This document shows positions 30,900 through 42,067 of a stretch of DNA of 64,000 bases, piece after piece; within the stretch, counting starts at the first letter, position 1; each line of letters begins with the position of its first letter. Origin of the DNA: Triglochin maritima (lineage: Eukaryota; Streptophyta; Magnoliopsida; Alismatales; Juncaginaceae); NCBI GenBank assembly GCA_963682175.1, contig OY821775.1, positions 9,086,501-9,150,500 of the forward strand, read 5' to 3'. The translations under genes and the position numbers were made by a program. The notes beneath the pieces are model-generated. The model did not search any database and was not told the origin of the DNA. It saw nothing but the letters and a program-made list of their open reading frames with translations.

Positions 30900-33800
30900 G
30901 ATAACATGCTTTATTAGTTTTTATTATGTAAAAAATAACAATCTTTTATTGACAGAAGAGATCACGAGGATATAGTTCTTGTACCACGTCCAAGATAATC
31001 GCATTGGTGTTTGTTAAAGTTGTTTAAATCCATTTATATCTTTGCATATTTAGAATATAAAACTTGTACCATTTGCAAAATATAAGTAAAGTTTTGCAAT
31101 TGTGAACGATCACATTAGTCAGGTACATGAGTTCCTTAATATGTTTTTGTCAATATACTGGATGAAAAGTTACAGGAGATTTACCGATCAAAAAAATATA
31201 TACATGAAATTTTACATCCATAATTCAATAAAATGACAAAACCTTCACTTTTTTCTCTTCAATTGTTCTTCGTTGTTTGCACCATGTGTGATGAAAAGGT
31301 CGATCTGAGTCTTGGATTGACTTGTTTCTAGACTTAATCACGTCTGTGTTAATTTATTTAGGGTGCAAGAGTATGAAACTACGTCAGACTTTGTTAAACA
31401 AAAACATTGCTAGATACTACACCTGTAGTTGTTAAATGAAATCATTGCTAGATACTACGTACGGCTTCTAGATAATTGAATCACATTATGCCATGCAAGA
31501 TTTCTATGATATTTTGATACATCACATTTGCAAGTATTATGAATATTCATCTCTTGAGCGCATACGATTTATTTATGTCATAAATAGTTATATAATATGG
31601 TATATTGCAAAGAAATTGGAGTCACCATGTTACAATATTTATTTGGTGGTTGACATTATGCTTATTGGAAATTTATGTATAAGTAAAGTTAGATGTGATT
31701 TGTGTGTTTTTACTTGATGTGATGCATATATATCTCGTGATTCAGAAAATATGCACTTTGACCTAATCTTAGATAAAATATTACTAAAGATATATTGGAT
31801 GTACTTTTCCACCCAAAAAGGGAAATTTTACTATTGATATGAGTATCACTTGTGCTCTAAAAGTATGAGTATTAGTTGTTGTATGACCACAATATTTGCT
31901 CTAGTCTATTGCGTTTGTGCCTGAAGCACATGCTTAAGTGTTATGGAAGAAGAAGAAAAAATCATCATTGATGAAAACAAAATTGTGCAAATACGAACTA
32001 CGAGATTCAAATGACTCTAAAAAAGGTCAACAAGACAGAGTAGGCCCAGAAGTGCCTCTTAGAAGTTACCACTATATATATGTATGTCATATCATGTGAG
32101 AATGTTGATGTATTTTTCATACCTTGGATTAGTTGATTGACTTCGACTGGTCAGACAAAAATGAAATCAAATTCGTTGACACATTTGCACATCAAAATGA
32201 GGTTCATTCGATTATCATATTTTCATAATTATTATCTTTAAGTTTTTGATTTAGTTGTTATTCAGTTGAAACTATATATTTTATATTGGTTAGTTCTCTC
32301 ATTAGTCCAATATATTTTCATATTTAGTAGTGCTTCTAAAATTAAATAATATATAACTCATGCAACTTTGTATTGATTCACTTGCTTTGTATAAGTTATA
32401 TGAATTCTTAGTATCATGTTGATTAAAAGAGTATATATATAGTGGTTCAAGCATGTGATTATTACTTGTTAATTTGGATGCATTACATGCTCATTCATAA
32501 ATATTAGAAGCATTCATCTCGTGAGCACATAATATTTATTTTGATAGATGTATATATATAATAAAATGTGCTACATTATAGTGGAATTCGAATTACCATG
32601 TTACAAGTGATCATTGTTATTGAAAATGATATGCATTGGCCCAGAAGACGAATATTTTATGATTGTTATTAAAAATTATATGCATTGGTCCAGAAGACTA
32701 ATATCTTAAAATTCATGTAATGCTACCACACAAAGATTTAGAGATTATTCATTTAAAGATGGTTATGAAATTTTATGATAATCCCTGAAGGATTCGTATG
32801 ACCGTCAAAACGACGTGCAAATAACTAATTTATTAAAAATGCACATCAATCGCTAAATCGAACCCTATGGCCAGAAGACCATAGATATATAGAGTTTAGT
32901 TGTAAAGAAAAATATTATATTGATCACTTTACGAATTAATGACTTAATACTCCAGTAATAGTATGGAATCAAAAACCCAAAAGTTTTGGGTTATGCATTA
33001 CCGATGATTGAAGGTAATGAGAGTTGTTGGAAAATCACGTTACTTTTTTACCTTTTTTGTGTGCCGGAAGCACTCACTACAAAGTATCGTGAAAACAAGA
33101 GCATTGTGCAAATAACAAGTATGAAATAAAGATGACTTCAATGAGACGAAACATGCCCATAAGTGCCTAAATAAATCATCTCTCATCTAGTATGTTAAAA
33201 AATCCAGTATAGTGTCTGATATAATTTAGACACGGTTTATCAACATGCATATATGCTAATATTGTTTATACCAATATCATATTATAAATACTTACTTGCT
33301 TTACTTGTACAATAATGAATAGATTGTTTCCCTCCTGCGATTTCAAGTTCCTGGATGGATAAGTTTTATTGTCCAATCTAATAATCATATATATAATGTA
33401 CATTTTCTGGCATTAGGGGGAGAAACTAGAAGCTTAAAGAATGTCAAGAAAATGTACTATATTGAACCTGAAGTTCATAAGAGAATATACGTACAAGTAT
33501 GGTTGAACCTGAAGTTCATAAAATTATTATCTTGTAATATCTAGTAAGTAATTATCATACGTTTTTATTGATAAAAAAAGAGTGACTCAGTCTTATATTA
33601 CTAGACATAAACTGCGTAATATAAATTGGAGATCTCCACATGATAAAATATATTTGATCTCAACTAACGCCAGAAGCATGGACCATAACATATATTATTT
33701 GTGGAATGAAATAAAAGTTAGTCACACTCATTGCACCTCCTGAAGAGGTTATTCCTGAAGAATATAAACTCGTAAAAAATAAATTCAGTTGCTAAACAAA

Positions 33801-34660
33801 AGATTAAAGAAATTACGGGGATACAAAACGGTCAAATCCTAAAGTTTTACGAAACGATGAGGATTTGATTATTATTAACGTAAAACTTGCAATCAACTAT
33901 ATATGTTGATACGAAAGATATTAAATAATTATTAAAATTATTGTCGATAATTCATTCGCCTTCTTAATAGCATGCTATATCAAGAGAAAAATTGGATCCA
34001 AAACCTATGATATTATAAGAATGTCAGAAGCATTCGTATTTGATATAAACAAAAGAAGGCGAACAATATAGAATAAACTCGCTGAATAAATATATTATTT
34101 GGACCTTCAATCCTGATTTCTTAAACTACATCTCTGAAGGATACAAATAGAAAACACAATAATAATGTGATACATTATAAAACGAGAAGCAATATATGGG
34201 TATTCACAGGACCAACATCCATCGTGATGTTATTCATTCTCTCGTAATATTGATAATACGTTATATTACATGATCAACATGATATGCATATAATATATGT
34301 TGTGACTTTAAAATTTTATAAGTCACTTAATATTGGTACTTATATGAGACTCCTTGAAGGACAATGATGACAAAGTATATTTTAACAAGAATCAAAAGAT
34401 GCATTATACAAAGATCACTATATGAAGAAACAAGTAAGGGTGTGCATATATATAACCTCTTCAATTAAAGTCATCCCGAAGAATGATATGAAGTTGATCT
34501 TAATCGTCCATATGTTTCACCTAATAACAAAATTTACTATTATTTATTATATGCATATGACTTGATGGCATAGGACCTCCAACATAGTTTTTGAAAACCT
34601 GTGAAATATTTAAATGACAGATTTTTAAATAAATGACTAGAGATAAACCAATTTTTTCCG
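30900..34660. other. AT-rich region with decayed, probably Ty1/copia-derived sequence
   Basis: No gene is recognisable. Phrases recur at intervals, such as CCAGAAGAC, TTCATCTC(T/G)TGAGC and CTGAAG(G/A)A. A short translated run near 33735-33780 (APPEEVIPEE) recalls the linker upstream of copia reverse transcriptase. Stops are everywhere. I read this as an old retroelement, with low confidence in the superfamily. Confidence 0.35.
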
Positions 34661-34699
34661 ACTAAACACCATTAGCACCCTAAACAAGGGTTAGGGACA

Positions 34700-35610
34700 T
34701 AATAATCCACCATCCTTAAAATGATTTCGTCCCGAAATCAAACGAGTAACTCACCGAAAAACTCCGGGTATTGCTTCCGAACCTCCTCCTCAATCTCCCA
34801 AGTGGCCTCGCACCCACTGTGAAGCTGTCATCGGACCTTCACCTTCGGAATGGTCCTCCTCATGAGCTGGTGACCCATGCGATCAACGATCTCGACTGAT
34901 CTCTCCTCAAGCGACAAGTCATGCTGCATCTCTGACACTGCAATCTCAATCACGTGAGTTGGATCTGTAACGTACTTCCTTAGCATCGATTCGTGGAAGA
35001 CATTGTGAAGACCCGAAAACTGCGATGACAATGCAATCTGGTAGGCAACCTCTCCAACTCGGTCAAGGATCTCAAACGGCCCGACATATCTCGGACTGAG
35101 CTTCCCCTTCTTCCCGAACCTCATCACTCACCGAGCTGGGGAGATCTTCAGAAACACATGGTCGCCAACCTCAAAGCTCAACGCCCGTCTGCGTCTGTCG
35201 GCATAACTCTTCTGCCTGCTCTGTGTTGCGGCCAATCTCCTCCTGATCACATCTACCTTCTCTGCATACATCTGCACGAGCTCTGACCCTACTAACTGCC
35301 TCTCGCCTACATCACTATAGCATACCGGTGATCTGCAAGGCCTCCCGTACAACGCCTCGTACGGTGTCATCCCAATACTCGAATGGTAGTTGTTGTTGTA
35401 GGCGAATCCTATCAATGACAGGTGTTCATCCCAGTGTCCTGCCCAATCCAGTGTGCATGCTCTCAACATATCATCCAGGATCTGGATCGTCCTCTCTGAC
35501 TCTGACTGAACCTTAGTCGTGTCCCAAAAGCCTGCTGCAGACCCCCCTAAAACCTGGATGTAAATTTGGGATCTCGATCAGAGATGATGTTCACTGGTAT
35601 TGATCAGGTC
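34700..35610 (-). pseudogene. Chromovirus (Tekay/Del-like) integrase and chromodomain fragment
   Basis: Minus-strand frames give, in order, integrase core text (SDRDPKFTSRF near 35590, then a stop), SERTIQ, the AYNNNYHSSIGMTPYEALYGR segment (split here by stops elsewhere), the GPFEILDRVG C-terminal integrase region and a chromodomain end EATWEIEEEVRK. At least three in-frame stops or frameshifts break it (near 35550, 35127 and 34827). It is a dead fragment with no LTRs seen beside it. Confidence 0.8.
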
Positions 35611-36044
35611 GGGACAAATTGGTGGGTGTATCGACAAACAAGTTTGGCCTGTCGATTCATTAGATAATCTTTTGATTAATAAACTAATTATTGGCTAATG
35701 TCATCCAATTGGTTATTAATTGTTCATTGTTGCATCACCACCGTGTATCTTCTACCTTTTACGATAATTTGATGTCAACATGTTCAAGAATAGTGGATCC
35801 CTTGTTGAACTATCTTTAAAGTTTGTTTACACAAATTTGGCATTTATTGATCATTTACATTTTAAATTGCCAATTAAAAATCTAAACTATGAATCTTGTT
35901 TAAATCACATTATTAGTATGCACGTGAAAATTCATAAAATTTGGTTTTTTATATAAGATCAAGTGATGTCGAATTTATAATAAATATAGTGTATCAATTT
36001 TTGGATCCCTCCTCATATATTTATATAATTTGGATATACGGAAT
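35611..36044. other. AT-rich spacer
   Basis: No gene is seen. The first part, GATCAGGTCGGGACAAATTG with about 60 following bases, is repeated imperfectly at 36721-36810. Confidence 0.4.
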
Positions 36045-36319
36045 TATTAAAATGAGACCTAGTCTCATTTAATTAAAATGAGGTCCTTTTATTGTTCAAC
36101 AACATCGGGAAATTGTTCAGCAACAGAATTTCATTACAAATTTGATTCAAATCATGATATAATGACGTATATGTTTTGGATTCACTAAATTTTGAAACAT
36201 AAGTTTAATTTACATAACAATTTCAATCAAACGGTCTGATTTTCAATTTGATAGTTTGATCGTAATAAACAAGCTAAGAGTCTCACTTTTATAAAATGAG
36301 ACGAAAGTCTCATTCTAAC
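36045..36319. mobile_element. Small MITE with palindromic TIRs
   Basis: The left end (AAAATGAGACCTAGTCTCAT and following bases) and the right end (AAATGAGACGAAAGTCTCAT) are inverted copies of a sequence of about 36 bp that is itself a palindrome. A second, incomplete copy starts near 36415 and shares the interior text about TTGTTCAACAA. Confidence 0.55.
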
Positions 36320-36414
36320 ATTTCAGTTTGGATATATATAATTTAGATATATAATTATATATATAATATGAATCCCTCAATATATATACATACTATATAT
36401 ATATATATAGAAGT

Positions 36415-36600
36415 ATTAGAATGAGACATTGTCTCATTTTATTAAAATGACATTTGTTGTCAACAAAGTCATATTCTTGTTCAACAAAGTCATATGGTGT
36501 TTTACAACATTGGGAAGTTGTTCAACAATAGAATTTCAATACAAATTGACACCACAAACAAGATTTTGATCCAAATCATGACTTGAAACTTCCTAACGAA
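36415..36600. mobile_element. Partial second copy of the palindromic MITE
   Basis: GAATGAGACATTGTCTCATT is followed by interior sequence resembling 36090-36170 of the neighbouring copy. The right end is missing. Confidence 0.45.
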
Positions 36601-36871
36601 CAATAGGTGGGGGCTCGATCTCTGCAAGCACTTTAAACACAAAGTTACTCGTTCATAATAGATGTCCTAAAAAATGCACAAGAGGTCAGAAAAGAAAGAG
36701 TATAATGTAGCGCAACAATTGATCAGGTCGGGACAAATTGGTAGGTGTATCAATTAACAAATTTGCCCGGTAGGTGTATCAATTAATAAATTTACCCTAT
36801 CGACTGATTAGATCATCTTTTGGTTTTATTTGTTGCATCACAATTCACAACCATGGACCTATCATTTATTT

Positions 36872-36876
<5 letters not shown>

Positions 36877-36921
<45 letters not shown>
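36877..36921. repeat. TA microsatellite
   Basis: About 22 uninterrupted TA units, 35 bp before the copia LTR. Confidence 0.9.
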
Positions 36922-36925
<4 letters not shown>

Positions 36926-36953
36926 GGAGAGGGTTCAAAAACTAGTATATATA

Positions 36954-37233
36954 TGTAGAAAACTAGTAACGAGTTTGAGAAGAGAGGAAGAAAGGAAGAA
37001 GATCTAATGTTTCTGATTTGTTGTGTATATCTCTTACAATTTGAACTGTTTAGTATATATACATGACATTTTATTTCCGTTGGGCTGGTTGTAACGAGGA
37101 GATGCGTCTTTACTTTGTTTGTTTGTCGAGGAGGTGCGTGCTGGGGAGATGTGTCTTTAATTCGTTTGTTTTGTCGAGGAGGTGCGTCTTTAATCTTGGT
37201 TGCTTCGGATACTCCCCCTGTCTTCAATCTTCA
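36954..37233 (-). repeat. 3' LTR of the copia element
   Basis: 280 bp with TG...CA ends in the minus orientation; it is 277/280 identical to 41700-41979. Confidence 0.93.
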
Positions 37234-37243
37234 ATACTCCCCC

Positions 37244-40200
37244 TCAAGTTGGGTCCTGAAATAAGTTGAAGAGACCTAACTTGGAAAGGATGTGGTTTGC
37301 TTGCGGTTGATCGAGAGCTTTGGTGAAAATATCAGTGAGTTGATCGTTGCTAGGAACATAGGGAACTTCTATTTCTTTGGCCTGGATCTTCTCACGGATG
37401 AAGTGGCAGTCGACTTCAATGTGTTTGGTTCTTTCGTGAAACACTGGGTTTTGAGCTATGTGTCGAGCTGCATTGTTGTCACAGAACATTTTTATCGGGA
37501 GGTGGTAAGGTTGTCCCATGTCGAGGAGTAGTTGCCTTAACCAGATGAGTTCGCTGGTAGTGGATGCCATAGCCCGGTATTCAGCCTCAGCACTGGATCT
37601 GGCAACAACAGTTTGCTTTTTGCTGCGCCATGTTACAAGGTTTCCTCCAACAAATGTGCAGAAACCTGTAGTTGATCTTCGATCGTGACTTCCTGCCCAA
37701 TCTGCATCAGAGAAACCAGTTATTGAATTAGAATTGTTGTTTTTCATCCATAATCCTTGTCCTGGAGTTTTCTTAATATATCTAAGTATCCTAGTGATTA
37801 TATCTAAATGAGGTGTTCGAGGTGAATGCATGAATTGGCTGATGATGCTAACAGCATAGGTTATGTCTGGTCTTGTTACAGTGAGGTATATGAGTTTCCC
37901 AACGAGTCTTTGATATTGTTGAATGTCTTTTATGGGTTCGCCTTCAGTGGTGTTTATTTTTAGTTTAGTTTCCATGGGTGTATTTGCTGGTTTGACTCCA
38001 AGTTTGCATGTTTCCTTTAAGAGATCGAGGACATATTTCCTCTGAGAGAGAAAAAGTCCTTTTTTTGAATGTGCAATTTCTATTCCTAGAAAATACTTTA
38101 GTTGTCCTAGGTCTTTAATATCAAATTTTGCTTTTAAGTGTTGTTTTATTTTGTTGATTTCATACTTGTTGTTACCAGTGATTATGATATCATCTACGTA
38201 TACTAGAATGATGGTGGTGATAGTCTGATGATGTTTGGTAAACATAGATGCGTCAGCGGAAGACTTTTTAAACCCGTAAGACAGGAGACAATAGCTAAGC
38301 TTGGCATACCAGGCACGAGGGGATTGTTTCAATCCGTAGATGGCTTTGTTGAGTCTGCAAACCTGATTTGTTGAGGTGTAACCGGGTGGAGGAGTCATGT
38401 ATACTTCTTCCTCGAGGTTTCCTTGAAGGAAGGCATTTTTTACATCCATTTGATAGAGTTCCCAATTTCTATTCACGGCTATAGAGAGTAAAACACGGAC
38501 TGTGTTCATTTTTGCTACTGGGGCAAAGGTTTCTAGATAATCTAGACCGTAAGTTTGTGTGTACCCTTTTGCTACTAATCTTGCTTTGTATCTTTCTATT
38601 GTCCCATCACTATTGTATTTGATTTTATATATCCATTTGCATCCTACGGGCTTAATTCCTTTTGTGATTGGGGTTAGGATCCAGGTGTTGTTTGTCTCCA
38701 GGACTTGGATTTCTTCTTCCATGGCTTTGCACCATTTTTGATCCCTTATGACCTCATTGTAATTTTTTGGTTCTATCTGAGTATCTATAGTTCCTAGAAA
38801 GGCTTTATGATGTGTTTTTACTTGTTGGTATGATAGATAATCTTGGATAGGATAAGTGACGTGAGAGGTGATATAGTTGTGCAGATATCTTGGTGGGCGA
38901 GTTGGTCGAGTTGATCTTCTTGGAATGTTTTCTTCTTCGTGATCAGATGGAGTTTCATTGTCTTCTTCTTGAAGATCAGGCGTCCTTGCGGTGATCTCAG
39001 GATCGCAGGTGATGGGTATTGGCGTGTCAGCGGAATTAGGTGGTTCTGGAGGTCTGTTGTTTCCATCTTCTGGGCCGAAAAAAGGACTACTTTCTACAAA
39101 CTGTACATCCCGAGAAGTATACAATTTACAATTTTCTGGGTCATAACATTTATACCCTTTTTTGTTAAAAGAATATCCTAAAAAAATACATTTGCGAGAA
39201 TTGAAATCAAGCTTGTCATCTCTTTTCCTGTGAACAAACACAATACACCCAAAAACTCGTAGGTGATCAAGTAAAGTTTTTCGACCAGTTAGAATTTCTA
39301 AGGGTTGTTTGTTTTGGAGACGAGGACTAGGTAGTCGATTGATAAGGTAAGCAGCAGTTAAAACAGCATCGGACCAAAACCTTTTTGGAACGTGATTTTG
39401 AAAGAGTAGTGAACGTGTTATATTCAAGAGGTGACGATTTTTTCTTTCAGCTACACCGTTTTGTTGTGGTGTGTCAACACAGGTGGTTTGATGAAGGATG
39501 CCTTTTTGTTTTAGAAAAGCTTGAAAGACATTACTGGTGTACTCGGATCCATTATCTGACCTTAAGATTTTAATTTTGAAATCATACATGTTTTCCACAA
39601 ACTTTGTAAACGTGCAAAAAATATCAAAAGCTTCAGATTTTGATTTTAATAAGTAAATCCATGTAGTACGAGAAAAATCGTCGATAAAGGTGATAAAATA
39701 TTTGAACCCATTGTAGGATTCAGTTGGGGCTGGTCCCCAGATATCAGAGTGTATTAGTTCTAATGGTTGTTTTGTTTTAATAGATGATAAATGAAATGAC
39801 GATCGAGTTTGTTTTGAGAATCTGCATACATCACATGATAAATCCGTTCTAATAGAAGGAAAAAGCGATTTTAAAACAGAATGCGACGGATGTCCCATCC
39901 TTTTATGCCATAACTCATGTTTGGAAAAATTTCCAACATGTAAAGCATGCATACTTTGATCTAGAATATAAAGATTATTAGCAAGTCGACCCCTACCAAT
40001 CGTCTTCCCGGAGGTACGATCCTGAAATACAACATCAACAGGTGAGAATATAATATTACAATTTAATTCTTTTGTGATTTTTGCAACAGATAATAAGTTT
40101 GATTCAAAAGAGGGGACATACAAAACATTCTTTGCTATTTTATCAAGTAATATCATATTTCCTTTTCCTTTTATTTCTACTTGGTTTCCATTAGCTACAC

Positions 40201-40597
40201 TTACAAAATTATTTAGTAGAGATATGTTTCTTTTAAGATCTAGTAGTAAACTTTGATTTCCAGTCATGTGATCAGTGGCGCCGGAATCAATAACCCATAT
40301 ATTATTTTTCCTTTTTTCAGATTTGAAAGCTGAAGAATGATTTTTCAGAGTTTGTATCATACCTGCCGAATTACCTGAACCAGAAGGACCATTGTGCAAA
40401 AAATCGTTCAATTTGTTTATAAGGACATGGATGTCCTCATCTGAGCCCATTGGGCCTGTGCGGTTTTGATCCGCGACTTGTTGGTTTATGCGATTGTTTG
40501 GAGAGAATAACCTCCCTGTGGTCGGGTTTGGAGCCGACCCGAATGTGCTATCCGGATTCGCCGAAGTATTTAAGCCTCCTGATCCGACTGCTGACAT
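37244..40597 (-). CDS. Copia Pol (protease, integrase, reverse transcriptase, RNase H)
   Basis: 1117 codons are open from the ATG at 40597, but the Pol frame continues upstream through a CCHC knuckle (CENCKKSGHNKNNC, about 40810-40850), so this Met is not the natural start. In order: protease DSGATDH, the GAG-pre-integrase LWHKRMGHPS, integrase with HSDIWGP and DNGSEY, reverse transcriptase with NAFLQGNL and YVDD, RNase H with SDADWAGS and SSAEAEYRA, and a final LGLFNLF. No internal stop is seen. The break lies upstream, between Gag and Pol. Confidence 0.9.
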   Translation of the reverse strand: MSAVGSGGLNTSANPDSTFGSAPNPTTGRLFSPNNRINQQVADQNRTGPMGSDEDIHVLINKLNDFLHNGPSGSGNSAGMIQTLKNHSSAFKSEKRKNNIWVIDSGATDHMTGNQSLLLDLKRNISLLNNFVSVANGNQVEIKGKGNMILLDKIAKNVLYVPSFESNLLSVAKITKELNCNIIFSPVDVVFQDRTSGKTIGRGRLANNLYILDQSMHALHVGNFSKHELWHKRMGHPSHSVLKSLFPSIRTDLSCDVCRFSKQTRSSFHLSSIKTKQPLELIHSDIWGPAPTESYNGFKYFITFIDDFSRTTWIYLLKSKSEAFDIFCTFTKFVENMYDFKIKILRSDNGSEYTSNVFQAFLKQKGILHQTTCVDTPQQNGVAERKNRHLLNITRSLLFQNHVPKRFWSDAVLTAAYLINRLPSPRLQNKQPLEILTGRKTLLDHLRVFGCIVFVHRKRDDKLDFNSRKCIFLGYSFNKKGYKCYDPENCKLYTSRDVQFVESSPFFGPEDGNNRPPEPPNSADTPIPITCDPEITARTPDLQEEDNETPSDHEEENIPRRSTRPTRPPRYLHNYITSHVTYPIQDYLSYQQVKTHHKAFLGTIDTQIEPKNYNEVIRDQKWCKAMEEEIQVLETNNTWILTPITKGIKPVGCKWIYKIKYNSDGTIERYKARLVAKGYTQTYGLDYLETFAPVAKMNTVRVLLSIAVNRNWELYQMDVKNAFLQGNLEEEVYMTPPPGYTSTNQVCRLNKAIYGLKQSPRAWYAKLSYCLLSYGFKKSSADASMFTKHHQTITTIILVYVDDIIITGNNKYEINKIKQHLKAKFDIKDLGQLKYFLGIEIAHSKKGLFLSQRKYVLDLLKETCKLGVKPANTPMETKLKINTTEGEPIKDIQQYQRLVGKLIYLTVTRPDITYAVSIISQFMHSPRTPHLDIITRILRYIKKTPGQGLWMKNNNSNSITGFSDADWAGSHDRRSTTGFCTFVGGNLVTWRSKKQTVVARSSAEAEYRAMASTTSELIWLRQLLLDMGQPYHLPIKMFCDNNAARHIAQNPVFHERTKHIEVDCHFIREKIQAKEIEVPYVPSNDQLTDIFTKALDQPQANHILSKLGLFNLFQDPT

Positions 40598-40829
40598 TCC
40601 GAATGCATCCTGGGAAAAAAAGTTAGGGTTAGGGTTAGGTAGGTGGCTGCCGCTGCTGCCTCCTGTGGCGGCGATGTAGCCGCTGCCGCCCGATGATCCC
40701 TCGTGCGATGAACTTCTCCCATCTCCTCCTCCTCTTCTCCCATCTCCTCCTCCTCTTCTGTTGTTGTCTTTTGGTGGGCGGAGATGAGGATGAAGAAACC
40801 AGCAGTTGTTTTTGTTGTGTCCGGATTTT

Positions 40830-41564
40830 TTACAGTTTTCGCAGTGCTCGTCGTTTTTTGTTGTCTTGATGCTGGTTTTGTGATTTTCCGGAGAAAAATG
40901 CTTGGTTCTCGGCTTCGGTTGTTGTTTGGGTTTGTGGAGGAGTGATGGTCCTTCGTCGCGATTCTTCGCGGAGGATCATCGCGATGACTGAGTTAAGGGA
41001 CGGTAGGTCAGGGGCCATGAGCACCTGACTTCTGATGTTTTCAAAAGATGGGTCTAGACCTACCAGAAACTGGTAGATCCGGTTTTGTTCAGTTCTTTTT
41101 TCGATTGTTCGTGCGTCGTTTGTTGGTGGTTCATAAATCCCCAACTCGTCCCATGCCTTCCTGAGAGTACCGAGGTACTCGGTGATGCTTTTGTGGTTTT
41201 GACGGGCTTGAGCGATGTCTTGTTTGAGTCTGAAAATATGTGCGAAGTCTTGCGCCTTTCCGTAGTGTTCTTGGACCGCATCCCAGAGTTCTTTTGCGCT
41301 GTCTTTGTAGATGAAGATTTCCCCTATCTGAGGTTGCATGGACGCGATTATCCATGACATGACGAGATGATCGGAGGTCTGCCATTCTTCTTGCTTTGCC
41401 TCCGTGTCTGGTTCATCCGGTTTTTTCGTAGTTCCAGTGATGTGGCCGACTTTCCCCCTGCCGCTGAGGGAGAGGGAGACCGCCCGCGCCCAGGACAGGT
41501 AATTTGTCCCGTTGAGCAAAGTTGAAACAAGTCGAGAGGGGTTGTCGTGGTGGTTTCCCGACAT
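40830..41564 (-). CDS. Copia Gag, separated from Pol by a frameshift
   Basis: 244 codons with the copia Gag layout (LNGTNYLSWARA..., LWDAVQEHYG, LRKAWDELG, FLVGLDP). It ends at a stop just before the zinc knuckle. The knuckle and Pol are in the +1 frame, and an A6 run at about 40866-40871 is the natural place for a one-base change. Copia elements usually use one continuous frame, so this copy is probably damaged; programmed shifting is less likely. Confidence 0.85.
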   Translation of the reverse strand: MSGNHHDNPSRLVSTLLNGTNYLSWARAVSLSLSGRGKVGHITGTTKKPDEPDTEAKQEEWQTSDHLVMSWIIASMQPQIGEIFIYKDSAKELWDAVQEHYGKAQDFAHIFRLKQDIAQARQNHKSITEYLGTLRKAWDELGIYEPPTNDARTIEKRTEQNRIYQFLVGLDPSFENIRSQVLMAPDLPSLNSVIAMILREESRRRTITPPQTQTTTEAENQAFFSGKSQNQHQDNKKRRALRKL

Positions 41565-41699
41565 GGTTTTTTTGTGTTTTTTTGTGGTTTGGTGGTTTTT
41601 GAGGGTCTGGATGTAGGTTTTGCGCCTTCAACCCCCTCAATGAGGTGAAGGTCAGTGATGATTTTGGGAATCTGAGATCGGATCAGCGCTCTGATACCA

Positions 41700-41979
41700 T
41701 GTAGAAAACTAGTAACGAGTTTGAGAAGAGAGGAAGAAAGGAAGAAGATCTAATGTTTCTGATTTGTTGTGTATATCTCTTACAATTTGAACTGTTTAGT
41801 ATATATACATGACATTTTATTTCCGTTGGGCTGGTTGTAACGAGGAGATGCGTCTTTACTTTGTTTGTTTGTCGAGGAGGTGCGTGCTGAGGAGATGTGT
41901 CTTTAATTCGTTTGTTTTGTCGAGGAGGTGCGTCTTTAATCCTGGTTGCTTCGGATACTCCCCCTGTCATCAATCTTCA
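41700..41979 (-). repeat. 5' LTR of the copia element
   Basis: 280 bp next to the primer-binding site. It lies in the proximal upstream region of the sulfotransferase gene. Confidence 0.93.
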
Positions 41980-42067
41980 ATAATATACGACACACCAGCT
42001 AAAACAAATTAAGAAGTAAACATCCCAACAAATCAACCCGGCCATCTTTAGACTCTCACATACGAAC

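Larger units (their letters stand above)
36954..41979 (-). mobile_element. Full-length Ty1/copia LTR retrotransposon
   Basis: Two 280-bp LTRs (5' LTR at 41700-41979, 3' LTR at 36954-37233) differ at three positions. The primer site TGGTATCAGAGCGCTG (minus strand, 41684-41699) abuts the 5' LTR, and a purine tract (37234-37248) abuts the 3' LTR. Gag and Pol are present but in different frames. The flanking 5-mers, atata and ataat, are only similar; the left one lies in TA-rich repeat DNA that may have changed by slippage. The 5' LTR ends 88 bp upstream of the sulfotransferase ATG, pointing away from it. Confidence 0.93.

Noticed and set aside
30534..30917. A 127-codon gene
   Set aside because: Only about 32 codons near the end resemble a known protein (VPS26); the rest has no signature, so I annotate a fragment.
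36954..41979. Perfect target duplication for the copia element
   Set aside because: The flanking 5-mers atata and ataat do not match exactly, so I state only similarity.
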